The notes under the pieces were generated by a model. That model was given only the letters and a program-made list of their open reading frames with translations, had not been told where the DNA came from and ran no database searches. The translations under genes were made by a program, and so were the position numbers. From Pelagadaptatus sp034112445 (GTDB lineage Bacteria > Pseudomonadota > Gammaproteobacteria > Pseudomonadales > Cellvibrionaceae), in assembly GCA_034112445.1 (NCBI GenBank), contig JAWUVI010000020.1, forward strand, positions 46,003 through 110,002: a DNA stretch of 64,000 nucleotides. The letters run 5' to 3'. Below, in pieces: positions 18,538 to 27,288 of this stretch. Every line of letters starts with the position of its first letter. The first letter of the stretch is position 1.

Positions 18538-19695
18538 CTATTTTTTACGCTTAGGTAATATGTCCATCAATTTACAAATAATCCCCAGCATAACTTCGTC
18601 GGCTCCGCCGCCAATTGAAATTAAGCGCGTGTCGCGAAAAGCGCGTGATACGGGGTTGTCCCACATAAAGCCCATGCCGCCCCAATATTGCAGGCAGGTG
18701 TCGGTGACTTCTCGAGATAAACGGCCAACTTTAAGTTTTGCCATGGATGCTTTAAGAGAGACATCAACGCCATTGACATAACCTTCAACCGCGTCATAGG
18801 TGAGTGCCCGGAGTGCTTCAATTTCGGTTTGTAGTTCGGCTAAGCGAAAGTGCACAACTTGATTATCGAGTAATGATTTGCCAAAGGCTTGACGTTCGCG
18901 AGTGTATTCTATGGTTTGATTCACGCAGTTTTCTAAACCAATAATACCGCTGGCGGCAGCAAAAATTCGCTCTTCTTGGAACTGAATCATTTGGTAAATA
19001 AAACCTGCACCTTCTTCACCAATTAAATATTTTTGCGGGACGCGCACATCGTCAAAAAATATTTGCGCGGTATCAGACGACCGCATACCCAGTTTGTTTA
19101 ATTTTTCTGAATAGCTAATGCCTGGAATATTGGTTGGCACAACAATCAGAGATTTGTTTTTGTGCGGTTTTTCATCACTGGTGTTGACGAGTAAGCATAA
19201 AAAATCGGCTTGGGTTGCGTTGGTGATCCACATTTTTGTACCGTTAATAATGTAGTCGTCACCCTCCTTAATAGCGGTGGTTTTAATTGCCGCCACATCC
19301 GATCCAGCATGAGGTTCGCTGACGGCAATTGAGCATACCATGTCACCCGCAATGGCCGGGGCAAGGTAAGTTTCGCGTAAATAATCGTTACCAAATTTTG
19401 CCAGAGCCGGAGTTGCCATATTGGTTTGTACGCCAATGGCCATAGCCACACCACCACAGTTAATATGGCCTAACTCTTCTGCAAAGACTGCCTCGTAGCT
19501 GTAATCCAATCCCATGCCGCCAAACTCTTCTGGTTTACTAATGCCTAGCAGACCTAAGTTACCCATTTTTTTGAATAATTCTTGTGCGGGGAAAATTCCG
19601 TCGGCTTCCCATTTATCTACATAAGGGTTGATTTCTTTTTCGATAAAATTACGGACAGTGCGGCGTATTTCTTCATGTTCATCAGTGAAAAGCAT
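18538..19695 (-). CDS. Acyl-CoA dehydrogenase (long-chain/citronellyl-CoA-like)
   Basis: The 385-residue member of the family has IAVSEPHAGSDVAAIKT, LQYWGGMGFMWDNPVSRAFR and the C-terminal SIGGGADEVMLGI. The GGGADEVM pattern resembles citronellyl- or geranyl-CoA-type dehydrogenases, though this is only a resemblance. AGGA lies seven bases before the ATG. It is the first gene of the three-gene unit reading towards lower coordinates, and its promoter should lie in the 205-bp gap before position 19901. It shares the general fold but is not a recent duplicate of its neighbour at 17318. Confidence 0.9.
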   Translation of the reverse strand: MLFTDEHEEIRRTVRNFIEKEINPYVDKWEADGIFPAQELFKKMGNLGLLGISKPEEFGGMGLDYSYEAVFAEELGHINCGGVAMAIGVQTNMATPALAKFGNDYLRETYLAPAIAGDMVCSIAVSEPHAGSDVAAIKTTAIKEGDDYIINGTKMWITNATQADFLCLLVNTSDEKPHKNKSLIVVPTNIPGISYSEKLNKLGMRSSDTAQIFFDDVRVPQKYLIGEEGAGFIYQMIQFQEERIFAAASGIIGLENCVNQTIEYTRERQAFGKSLLDNQVVHFRLAELQTEIEALRALTYDAVEGYVNGVDVSLKASMAKLKVGRLSREVTDTCLQYWGGMGFMWDNPVSRAFRDTRLISIGGGADEVMLGIICKLMDILPKRKK

Positions 19696-19900
19696 CAGGA
19701 GTTCCTATGATTTTATTTTTCTGTTTTATTGTGTTGTATAGTGGTTTTGGATTTATTCTGCCTTAATAGAATACACATAGCCGCTCAATAAACTTGGCAA
19801 AATCGTACAGAGGTTGGGTGTAAAAAAGGAAGGGACTAGAGCGGAAAGGACTTTAATCTATGGTCAAAAAAATATTGCGGCTTTCAATTATTATGGGCTG

Positions 19901-20593
19901 CTAATCAATCAGCGTTGAAATAGCCGCTAATGCTTGTGGGTCTTCAGCTTTAATTTTGTTGGCAATTTGATGCTGAAAAAAGTAACGGAAGTCTTCGCGT
20001 TTATTAGCAGGGTACAGGCAAGCGTCGCCCGGCAGTATGGGAGTGCATTCTACTTTATCAGGATCCACCAGCATCCCACTGATAGAACCGTCAAAACATA
20101 ATCGCCAGCTGATGACTTCAGTAAGAATAATATTATGGAATCCATTTTCCGACAGAACCGCATGGGTGCCAATAGCATCAGGGATTTCTTGGATGATATC
20201 GTCCGGCTCGTTACATTCGGATTCGTAGTATTGAGCAGAAGTTTCAAGTTCGATAATTTTATGAATTGGGGCTTCATGGAATGCTTCATCAATACCTGGA
20301 TCGTAATAGCCTTGCCATTCTCCGCTTAAAGGATTTTGAATTTCTGGGGCCGCTACTAGGTCATTTAACCACGGCACTAAACCGACAACTTCTCCGTTAG
20401 CTTTCAGGCCCCAGCAAAGAATTTTTAAGCTGAATAATTTCTCAGGATCAGAGTCGTTGGTGTAAAGTATTTCCAATCCGTCGAGTTCTGGCGAAAGACG
20501 GATGAAGCGATTGTCGTGTAGGGTAGAAAAGGGTTGCCCAGTAAATAAATCAATTACATTGTCACGGTTGTGGCGGGGTGACGAGGTCTTCAT
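19901..20593 (-). CDS. Conserved hypothetical protein
   Basis: I do not recognise the family. The 230-residue protein is acidic, with no signal peptide or membrane segment. It includes VIDLFTGQPFSTLHDNRF near the start, VVGLVPWLNDL in the middle and DFRYFFQHQIANKIKAEDPQ near the end. The composition is that of a soluble cytoplasmic protein. It is divergent from epmC, with the 22-bp tandem repeats in the shared intergenic region, so the two could share control. Confidence 0.65.
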   Translation of the reverse strand: MKTSSPRHNRDNVIDLFTGQPFSTLHDNRFIRLSPELDGLEILYTNDSDPEKLFSLKILCWGLKANGEVVGLVPWLNDLVAAPEIQNPLSGEWQGYYDPGIDEAFHEAPIHKIIELETSAQYYESECNEPDDIIQEIPDAIGTHAVLSENGFHNIILTEVISWRLCFDGSISGMLVDPDKVECTPILPGDACLYPANKREDFRYFFQHQIANKIKAEDPQALAAISTLID

Positions 20594-20690
20594 AATACAC
20601 CTTCAACGTAGATCTCTACGGACCTTAGATTGCCCAGTATGGGTACTCTATTTATTATAGGCATATATTAGAAAGTACAAGGTACAATAA

Positions 20691-20766
20691 GGTTTTTATT
20701 AAAGTCCAATAAGGTTTTTATTAAAGTCCAACAAGGTTTTTATTAAAGTTAAATTAGGTTTTTATT
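20691..20766 (+). repeat. Four 22-bp tandem repeats upstream of epmC
   Basis: Copies start at 20691, 20713, 20735 and 20757, each with AAGG/TAGG followed by TTTTTATT. The last copy is partial and supplies the AGG at 20756-20758 that serves as the ribosome site of epmC. The earlier copies therefore repeat the same leader element. Copy number may vary between strains. Confidence 0.9.
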
Positions 20767-20767
20767 G

Positions 20768-21331
20768 ATGAATAATGACGGTGTAAAAATAGGCCGTGGC
20801 TTATCTGCCAAGACGATTACGTCGGCATTTAATGCGGTTTTTTTTGCCAGCCATAATACTCGACTGTGTGGGGGTGGCTCAGAGCCCATATATTTACCCA
20901 GTACTGACTCTAGACTGTCTAATCAAATCATATTTTCACACGACTATGCTGCCAGTGCTTTACATGAAGTGGCACATTGGTGCGTGGCGGGAGAACACAG
21001 AAGAACATTGGAAGATTATGGGTATTGGTATTCTCCAGATGGCCGTTCAGATTCTCAGCAAAAAGAATTTGAATCGGTGGAAATAAAACCACAGGCATTA
21101 GAATGGATTTTCTCGGTGGCCGCTGATCTAACTTTTAAAGTAAGCGCGGATAACCTTGAATCTAATCTTGGTGCGAGTGCTCTATTCAAACATAATATTC
21201 ACCAGCAGGTTATAACGTATTTACGTAATGGAATGCCGTCTCGGCCACAGCTGTTTTTAACCGCACTGGCTCGCGTCACCGGAGTTAATTTGCCGCTGAG
21301 TTTATGTGATTTTTCGATAGACGAGTTATAA
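20768..21331 (+). CDS. epmC: Elongation factor P hydroxylase (EpmC/YfcM family)
   Basis: The enzyme hydroxylates the beta-lysyl-lysine of elongation factor P in the EpmA/EpmB/EpmC pathway. The protein has SEPIYLPSTDSRLSNQIIFS, the HExxH-like segment ALHEVAHWCVAGEHRR, YGYWYSPDGR and VEIKPQALEWIFSVAA, all closely like E. coli YfcM. The ATG at 20768 was chosen. A TTG directly before it is also in frame but poorly spaced. The length of 187 residues is normal. The target genes (efp, epmA, epmB) are not in the window. Confidence 0.93.
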   Translation: MNNDGVKIGRGLSAKTITSAFNAVFFASHNTRLCGGGSEPIYLPSTDSRLSNQIIFSHDYAASALHEVAHWCVAGEHRRTLEDYGYWYSPDGRSDSQQKEFESVEIKPQALEWIFSVAADLTFKVSADNLESNLGASALFKHNIHQQVITYLRNGMPSRPQLFLTALARVTGVNLPLSLCDFSIDEL

Positions 21332-21385
21332 CGATTATTAATCTGTTTGTTGGCTTGAGCTGGCAATGAAAATTGAGAAAGTAAA

Positions 21386-22591
21386 TTGAATCAATTCAAT
21401 AAGAAGCAACAACAGTCATTAAACATTATTGCGGATGAAAACATTCCGCATGTAAAAGAGGTGTTTGCTTCGTTGGGCAATGTGGTGACTCTTGCCGGCA
21501 GAAGTATTACCGCGGCGGATGTAAAAGACGCTGACATGCTAGTAGTGCGTTCTGTTACTAAAGTGAATGGAGCGTTGCTTGCTGGCAGTAAGGTTAGATT
21601 TGTTGGTACTTGTACCATCGGCACAGACCACTTAGATATAGAGTACTTTGCGGCAAATAATATTACTTTTGCCAGTGCTCCGGGTTCCAATGCAAATTCG
21701 GTCGTTGAGTATGTGTTCAGTTGCTTGGCGCGAGTTAAACCACAATGGTACGGCGCTAGGTTTGGCATTGTAGGCTGTGGCAATGTTGGCAGCAGGCTGT
21801 ATAGGCGCTTAAAATCTTTGGGTTTAGATTGTCGATATTATGATCCTTTACTGAGTTCGGTTCAGGAAAAAAAATTAGGTTTATCACCCCAAGACTCCGC
21901 CAGTTTAGATGAAGTGCTGCAAGCGGATATTATTTGTTTGCATGCACCGTTAACCAATACTGGGGCTTTTCCTTCTAGGCACATGATCGGCCTTTCCCAA
22001 TTGCAGTCGATACGCCCTGGGTCACTCTTACTTAATGCAGGCCGGGGCCCAGTTATAGATAATCAGGCTTTATATCGTTGCCTTTCGAAAGGCCAAAACT
22101 TGCAGGTAATTCTCGACGTATGGGAGACCGAGCCGGCCGTATCGCACGAATTGATTCAGAAAATGACTAAGGCAACACCACATATTGCGGGTTATAGTTA
22201 TGACGGCAAAGTAAAAGGCACGCAAATGATTTATCAGGCGGCATGCCATTATTTGCGCAAACCCATGTCTCATGTTGGTAGTAATTTTCTGGCTAAGTCA
22301 CCTACTCCATTAGCGTTGACATCCGCAACAGCATCTGAATTATTAAATCAGGCTATTTTGGGTGGCTACGATGTGGATGTTGATGACAAAAATATGCGAG
22401 CTGCAATTGTGTCCGGGCTCTCGGCTAGAGAATCGAGTAAAAAGTTTGATGAATTAAGAAAAAACTATCCTCGAAGGCGAGAGTTCTCAGCTTATAAGTG
22501 TGAGCTACCGGTAACGACTCAGTTATCTTCATCAGAAATAATTTTATTGCGCAGCCAATTGACGGCGCTAGGTTTTCAAGTTGGCTCTTAA
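21386..22591 (+). CDS. pdxB: Erythronate-4-phosphate dehydrogenase
   Basis: PdxB oxidises 4-phosphoerythronate in the pyridoxal-5'-phosphate synthesis route of gammaproteobacteria. The protein has the opening NIIADENIPHVKEVF, the NAD motif FGIVGCGNVGSRLYRRL, the Arg region LNAGRGPVIDN, the Glu in DVWETEP and the His in TPHIAGYSYDGK. A C-terminal dimerisation domain follows. The length (401) is slightly long because of about ten extra N-terminal residues. The only good upstream start is a TTG at 21386. The start is therefore less certain than the function. Its end overlaps the next gene by 11 bp. Confidence 0.93.
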   Translation: MNQFNKKQQQSLNIIADENIPHVKEVFASLGNVVTLAGRSITAADVKDADMLVVRSVTKVNGALLAGSKVRFVGTCTIGTDHLDIEYFAANNITFASAPGSNANSVVEYVFSCLARVKPQWYGARFGIVGCGNVGSRLYRRLKSLGLDCRYYDPLLSSVQEKKLGLSPQDSASLDEVLQADIICLHAPLTNTGAFPSRHMIGLSQLQSIRPGSLLLNAGRGPVIDNQALYRCLSKGQNLQVILDVWETEPAVSHELIQKMTKATPHIAGYSYDGKVKGTQMIYQAACHYLRKPMSHVGSNFLAKSPTPLALTSATASELLNQAILGGYDVDVDDKNMRAAIVSGLSARESSKKFDELRKNYPRRREFSAYKCELPVTTQLSSSEIILLRSQLTALGFQVGS

Positions 22592-23726
22592 TAATTTACA
22601 TATCGGATTTTTGATTAATCCTATGGCTGGGATAGGTGGTCCAGCTGGATTGAAAGGCAGTGATGATGTGGTGTTAATTAACGCCGCTCAACTGTCAGGT
22701 GCACAATTAAGAGCGCCGGATAGAGCTCTGCGATGCATGCAATTGTTGGCTTCTCATTATAAACAAAACGTTAGAATTACCACTTACTCTGGAGTTATGG
22801 GTGAAGATGTTGTGCGCCAGTGTGGTTTTGTTCCTGATTTGATTGTGGGTTCTTCAAAAGCAAGTACCACTTCAGCAAAAGATACCTGTGATGCGGTGCA
22901 AGCATTCATTGCCGCGAAAGTTGATCTGATTCTGTTTGTGGGTGGTGATGGCACGGCCAGAGATGTGTGTTCAGTGCTGGGTGATCAGTTACCTGTGCTA
23001 GGTATTCCTTCTGGCGTTAAGATGCACTCAGGTGTTTTCGCTTTGTCACCAGAGTCAGCCTATGAAGTGATCCAGCGTATGTTGTTGGGAGATTTGGTTG
23101 ATGTTCAAAATCAAGAGGTTCGCGATATTGATGAGAGAGCTTTACGTGAAGGCATTGTTAACAGTCGTTATTTTGGGGAGATGCAAGTTCCTCGTGATGG
23201 GCATTTCGTGCAACAAGTTAAGAGTGGCGGAGCAGAAGTAGAAGAGCTGGTTTTAGATGATATTGGAGCTGAGTTAATTGAACGGTTAGAGCCTGATGCA
23301 TTGTATTTAATTGGAGCCGGAACAACCCCGGCGGTTTTGATGCAGCAGCTTAATCTTGAGAACAGTTTGCTTGGCGTCGATGTTATTTGTAATGAGCAGT
23401 TATTACATGCCGATGTCAGTTCATTACAGCTGGAAAATATTTTGCAAGAGTACGATGGCGATGTGTTTGCGGTGTTATCAATCACTGGTAATCAAGGCTC
23501 TCTTATTGGTCGAGGCAACCAACAATTAAGTCCGGCCGTATTAAGGCGCATAGGCAAGGAAAATATCTTGGTGGTAGCCACCAAAACCAAAATTAAAGAA
23601 CTGCAAGGCCGTCCATTATTAATGGACAGTAACGACCTTGAATTAGATCGGCAATGGCAAGGCTTTGTGCATGTTATTACCGGCTACAGGGATACGATTT
23701 TATACCCGCTAGGGTTGAAATTATGA
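22581..23726 (+). CDS. ATP-NAD kinase-like (AcoX family) protein
   Basis: The 381-residue protein has the diacylglycerol/NAD kinase-type motif FVGGDGTARDVCSVL, and GIPSGVKMHSGVFALSP downstream, as in AcoX-type ATP-NAD kinases. The N-terminal sequence FLINPMAGIGGPAGLKGSD is characteristic. Its substrate is not proven for the family. NAD, a related nucleotide or a lipid are possible. The start is a TTG at 22581 that overlaps the end of pdxB, and no better codon lies upstream of FLINPMAG. It is followed by a methyltransferase gene with an ATGA overlap, so pdxB, this gene and the next form one unit. Confidence 0.85.
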   Translation: MALNNLHIGFLINPMAGIGGPAGLKGSDDVVLINAAQLSGAQLRAPDRALRCMQLLASHYKQNVRITTYSGVMGEDVVRQCGFVPDLIVGSSKASTTSAKDTCDAVQAFIAAKVDLILFVGGDGTARDVCSVLGDQLPVLGIPSGVKMHSGVFALSPESAYEVIQRMLLGDLVDVQNQEVRDIDERALREGIVNSRYFGEMQVPRDGHFVQQVKSGGAEVEELVLDDIGAELIERLEPDALYLIGAGTTPAVLMQQLNLENSLLGVDVICNEQLLHADVSSLQLENILQEYDGDVFAVLSITGNQGSLIGRGNQQLSPAVLRRIGKENILVVATKTKIKELQGRPLLMDSNDLELDRQWQGFVHVITGYRDTILYPLGLKL

Positions 23727-24652
23727 TGACTGTTTTGATAGAAACTGTCGTTCAAAAATTGAATGGATTAATTCCTAACGATACAAACACCTGGGATAGT
23801 CAACGGTTGTTTCATGGTAGAGGTCGTTGCTTCTCAGGGTTTGAGCAGATTAGTGTGGATTTGTATTCGCCGGTTATCTTGCTGACTGTGTTTAAACCTC
23901 TTGATAAGGGTTTTGAGCAGTCAATTATTGAGTCTCTTAAAACGGTAGTGCGTCAATTTGAATTGGGTGCTCTGCAAGTCCAGCGGCGTTATTTAAACGG
24001 CTCCCCGAGCGAAACGTTAATGGGAGCGTTGCCCGAAGAAACTTATGCTTATAGGAATAAATTAAAATATTCGATTAATTTTAATGATAGGCAAAATATT
24101 GGTTTTTTTCTTGATATGGAGCAGGGGAGGCAGTGGCTTGAAGAGCGAGCGAAAGATAAAAACATATTGAATTTATTTTCTTATACGTGCGCCTTTTCAG
24201 TTGTCGCAAGTGCTGCTGGTGCAAAGCAGGTGGTGAATGTTGATATGAGTAAATCAGCTTTATCACAAGGCCGTATAAATCATCAGCTGAACAATCAAAC
24301 GACCCGAAATATTAAATTTTTACCGGAAGATATTTTAAAGTCATGGAGTCGAGTGTGTCGCCCTGGCCCTTATGATATCGCCATTATCGATCCTCCGTCA
24401 TACCAACCTGGAAGCTTTGTTGCCGATAAAGATTACGTGAAGTTACTGAGGAGAATTCCACAGTTTATGGCGCCGGGAGGTGAGTTGTTACTGTGTTTAA
24501 ATTCGCCTGAAAAAGATTGTGATTTCATTCAGGAATTAATTTCAGAGAGCTGTCCTGAATGTGAATTTATTCAACGTCTGCCCACCCATTCAGATTTCCC
24601 TGATCAAAACGCTAACAGTGCACTGAAGCTATTGTCTTACAGATATAACTAA
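23723..24652 (+). CDS. Class I SAM-dependent methyltransferase (RlmK/RlmI-like)
   Basis: The 309-residue protein has an RNA-methyltransferase-type fold. Motif I is NLFSYTCAFSVVASAAGAK, motif II is NVDMSKSAL, and the substrate motif is IIDPPSYQPG. These match the RlmKL C-terminal domain and RlmI family of 23S rRNA methyltransferases, though the target base here is not known. The ATG at 23723 overlaps the stop of the kinase-like gene (ATGA), so the longer upstream in-frame start at 23654 was rejected. It closes the pdxB unit and is followed by 20-bp tandem repeats. Confidence 0.85.
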   Translation: MMTVLIETVVQKLNGLIPNDTNTWDSQRLFHGRGRCFSGFEQISVDLYSPVILLTVFKPLDKGFEQSIIESLKTVVRQFELGALQVQRRYLNGSPSETLMGALPEETYAYRNKLKYSINFNDRQNIGFFLDMEQGRQWLEERAKDKNILNLFSYTCAFSVVASAAGAKQVVNVDMSKSALSQGRINHQLNNQTTRNIKFLPEDILKSWSRVCRPGPYDIAIIDPPSYQPGSFVADKDYVKLLRRIPQFMAPGGELLLCLNSPEKDCDFIQELISESCPECEFIQRLPTHSDFPDQNANSALKLLSYRYN

Positions 24653-24740
24653 CGTCATACAGAGATAACTAAAATCATAACGATACAGGTGATGTCATAC
24701 CGATGCAGGCTATGCCATACCTAAAGAGATGATGCCTTAT
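24641..24740. repeat. Degenerate 20-bp tandem array
   Basis: Five 20-bp units begin at 24641, 24661, 24681, 24701 and 24721, each ending near TCATAC or a variant. The first unit lies in the last codons of the methyltransferase gene and the last touches the stop of the next gene on the other strand. The array fills the whole convergent intergenic gap. It shows no terminator. Confidence 0.8.
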
Positions 24741-25186
24741 CGGTAATTTCTTGATTGAACTAAGAGGTGCTGGACAATTTGTCTTATTTTATCCGATGCG
24801 CCAGATTTTAAAGCGCTTCGTAGTGAATGAATATTAGTTGATTGACTCTCTATGATGGATGGAGGCATGCCCTCGTTGCTGTCCGTGACGGGTATAAAAG
24901 TCGCTCTTGCTGCTAGCAAGGTGAATGCCTTATGACTGAGCACGGATTGATCAAAAGCTTCTTGGCGAACGGGCTCGTGGTAAGTCAAGTATTCCGCGTT
25001 GGTGAGCCACATGATGGTGCTAAAACAAGATTGATGACGGTCGCTGTGCAACCCATAGTCATCAGGTGTATCAGGCCCACAGATATCTTCTACAAAGAGG
25101 AGAGTAGGCTTCGGAAAGGTCCGGTAAAGCTGAACCAGTATTTTCCCAGTGTCTTTGTAAAAATCATCTACGTGTATATCGCTCAT
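24737..25186 (-). CDS. Hypothetical protein
   Basis: I do not recognise a family. The 149-residue protein has no signal peptide or membrane segment. It includes KILVQLYRTFPKPTLLFVED, DYGLHSDRHQSCFSTIMWL and a C-terminal helical part with ASDKIRQIVQHLLVQSRNYR. The conserved-looking His and Cys residues could bind a metal, but this is not supported by any recognised motif. It lies 24 bp downstream of alaA on the same strand, so it may be co-transcribed. Confidence 0.65.
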   Translation of the reverse strand: MSDIHVDDFYKDTGKILVQLYRTFPKPTLLFVEDICGPDTPDDYGLHSDRHQSCFSTIMWLTNAEYLTYHEPVRQEAFDQSVLSHKAFTLLAARATFIPVTDSNEGMPPSIIESQSTNIHSLRSALKSGASDKIRQIVQHLLVQSRNYR

Positions 25187-25210
25187 AATTATATGGCCGC
25201 TTAGTCGATA

Positions 25211-26425
25211 CTATTGAGTATATCGCTCAATAAAATGTCCAAAGCGAGTTAAAGCATCTTCGAGCTGATCGGCCCTAGGCAAAAATACGATGCGGAAGTG
25301 ATCAGGCTGTTGCCAATTAAATGCAGTGCCTTCAACAAGAAGGATTTTTTCTTGTAATAGAAAATCCTGAACCATTTTTTGGTCGTTATGTATTTTATGG
25401 CGATCGAGGTTAATTTTTGGAAATAGGTACATGGCGCCTTTAGGTTTTACGCAGCTGATTCCCGGGATATCGTTAACAATATTCCAAGCCATTTCGCGTT
25501 GATCATATAAACGGCCGCCAGGAGTTATTAACTCTTTGATGCTTTGATAGCCTCCAAGTGCAGTTTGGATCGCATACATGGCAGGTACATTTGCGCACAA
25601 CCGCATAGAAGAAAGCATTTCAATGCCCTCTATATAATTGGCGGCTTTTTGTTTTTGGCCGCTTATTATCATCCAGCCAGAGCGAAATCCTGCCAAGCGG
25701 TAGGTTTTTGATAAGCCATTAAAGCTGACGCAGAGTACGTCTTGGGCCAAACTGCCTAGGGGCACAAATTCAGCGTCATCGTAAAGAATCTTACTGTAGA
25801 TTTCGTCAGCAAATATAATCAAATCATGAACGCGAGCTAACTCAACAATTTGCTCTAGCACCTCTTTGCTGTATACCGAGCCAGTAGGGTTGTTGGGATT
25901 GATAACAACTATGCCACGGGTCTTGTCTGTTATTTTTGAAGCAATATCGGCCACATCTGGAAACCAATCGGACTGCTCATCGCATTGATAGTGGACTGCC
26001 GTACCGCCGGCTAAGTTAACGGCTGCGGTCCACAAGGGGTAATCGGGCGATGGAATTAATACTTCATCGTTGTTGTTGAGCAATGCCTGCATTGACATGA
26101 CGATTAATTCACTGACGCCATTGCCTAGAAAAATATCATCAATTTCAACATTGGGAACGCCTAATTGTTGGCATTCTTGCATAATGGCTTTACGGGCAGA
26201 AAATAAGCCATGAGATTCACAATAGCCTTGAGCGTTGCGCAAGTTATAGATGACATCAAGAATGATTTCATCCGGCGCTTCAAATCCAAACGGCGCAGGG
26301 TTGCCTATATTCAGCTTTAAAATTCGATGACCTTCTTCTTCCATGCGGGTAGCATGTTCAAGAACTGGGCCGCGAATGTCGTAACAAACGCCATGTAATT
26401 TGTCTGATTTATTAACCGTGTACAT
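25211..26425 (-). CDS. alaA: Alanine aminotransferase (AlaA-like)
   Basis: This PLP-dependent class I aminotransferase matches E. coli AlaA very closely along its length, for example ILKLNIGNPAPFGFEAPDEI, QGYCESHGLFSARKA, VVINPNNPTGSVYSKE and FNGLSKTYRLAGFRSGW, with the PLP lysine in SLSKTYR-like GLSKT. The expected reaction is pyruvate plus glutamate to alanine plus 2-oxoglutarate. I start it at the ATG at 26425 because the protein then aligns with AlaA from its first residue. An in-frame GTG 45 bp upstream would add residues not present in AlaA. The length (404) is normal. Confidence 0.93.
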   Translation of the reverse strand: MYTVNKSDKLHGVCYDIRGPVLEHATRMEEEGHRILKLNIGNPAPFGFEAPDEIILDVIYNLRNAQGYCESHGLFSARKAIMQECQQLGVPNVEIDDIFLGNGVSELIVMSMQALLNNNDEVLIPSPDYPLWTAAVNLAGGTAVHYQCDEQSDWFPDVADIASKITDKTRGIVVINPNNPTGSVYSKEVLEQIVELARVHDLIIFADEIYSKILYDDAEFVPLGSLAQDVLCVSFNGLSKTYRLAGFRSGWMIISGQKQKAANYIEGIEMLSSMRLCANVPAMYAIQTALGGYQSIKELITPGGRLYDQREMAWNIVNDIPGISCVKPKGAMYLFPKINLDRHKIHNDQKMVQDFLLQEKILLVEGTAFNWQQPDHFRIVFLPRADQLEDALTRFGHFIERYTQ

Positions 26426-26570
26426 TGGATTGCTCAAATAATGTTTATGTCCAGTTGCCACTCTCGCCACGTGCTAAAGTGAAACTTAGCTATTGTCGAG
26501 TAGTGTTGATTACTACAGATTATGGCAGATCAACTTTTAAAAAACGATGATTATTAGTGGATAGCGCACA

Positions 26571-27242
26571 GTGAAAAAATTTAAGTTATTTTATGAAACA
26601 GCGGTTTTACATAGGGGTGGTGTTGAAGCTGTAGAGTCAAATTTACCCTTGGTATCTACTGAGTTAGAGTTGCAGTCGCGCCCCAATAGTTATTATTTAT
26701 CAGAAATGAGTCGTCGAATATTTCGAGCTGGCCTAAGACATTCTATGGTCGATGGTAAATGGCCTGCTTTTGAAAAAGTGTTTGCGAACTTTGAACCTAT
26801 GTTTGTGGCTATGATGTCTGATGAAGATCTTGAGTTGCTAATGCACGATAAAAGCATTGTTCGTCATTTCGGAAAGATTAGGGCGGTAAGGGCTAATGCT
26901 ATTTGGATGCTAGATGTTATTCGAGAATTTGGCTCTTTTGGCAATATGCTGGCCGCTTGGCCGACGTCAAACATTGTGGGGCTGTGGCAGTTTTTAAAGA
27001 AAAATGGCACGCAAATGGGAGGGCATTCAGGAGCTAGATTTTTGCGTATGGTAGGTAAGGATACTTTTCTGCTGAGTGATGATGTTGTTAATGTACTTAA
27101 AGCAGAGGGGATAGTTGAAAAAATGCCGACCAGTAAAAATGATATGCAGCGAGCTCAGGATGCGTTTAATTTTTGGTCAGAGGATTCGGGGCGGTCATTA
27201 TCAGAGGTTAGCCGGATTATATCGTACACAACCAATGCTTAA
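26571..27242 (+). CDS. DNA-3-methyladenine glycosylase I (Tag) family protein
   Basis: The 223-residue protein has an N-terminal region unlike Tag, then a clear Tag-type domain: YYLSEMSRRIFRAGLRHSMV, WPAFEKVFANFEPMFVAMM, LMHDKSIVRHFGKIRAVRAN. In Tag this fold removes 3-methyladenine from DNA. The Cys/His residues of the Tag zinc site at the N- and C-termini are absent, and the C-terminal segment is different, so this is a divergent relative and its substrate is uncertain. It is divergent from alaA. Confidence 0.8.
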   Translation: MKKFKLFYETAVLHRGGVEAVESNLPLVSTELELQSRPNSYYLSEMSRRIFRAGLRHSMVDGKWPAFEKVFANFEPMFVAMMSDEDLELLMHDKSIVRHFGKIRAVRANAIWMLDVIREFGSFGNMLAAWPTSNIVGLWQFLKKNGTQMGGHSGARFLRMVGKDTFLLSDDVVNVLKAEGIVEKMPTSKNDMQRAQDAFNFWSEDSGRSLSEVSRIISYTTNA

Positions 27243-27288
27243 TCAAAAGTAATGGTTGTTTAACTGTTTGAAATTAAGAGAGGTGGGT

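Noticed and set aside
20691..20766. CRISPR-like array
   Set aside because: The units are directly adjacent with no unique spacers, and no cas genes are nearby, so they are plain tandem repeats. The same applies to 24641-24740 and 30009-30056.
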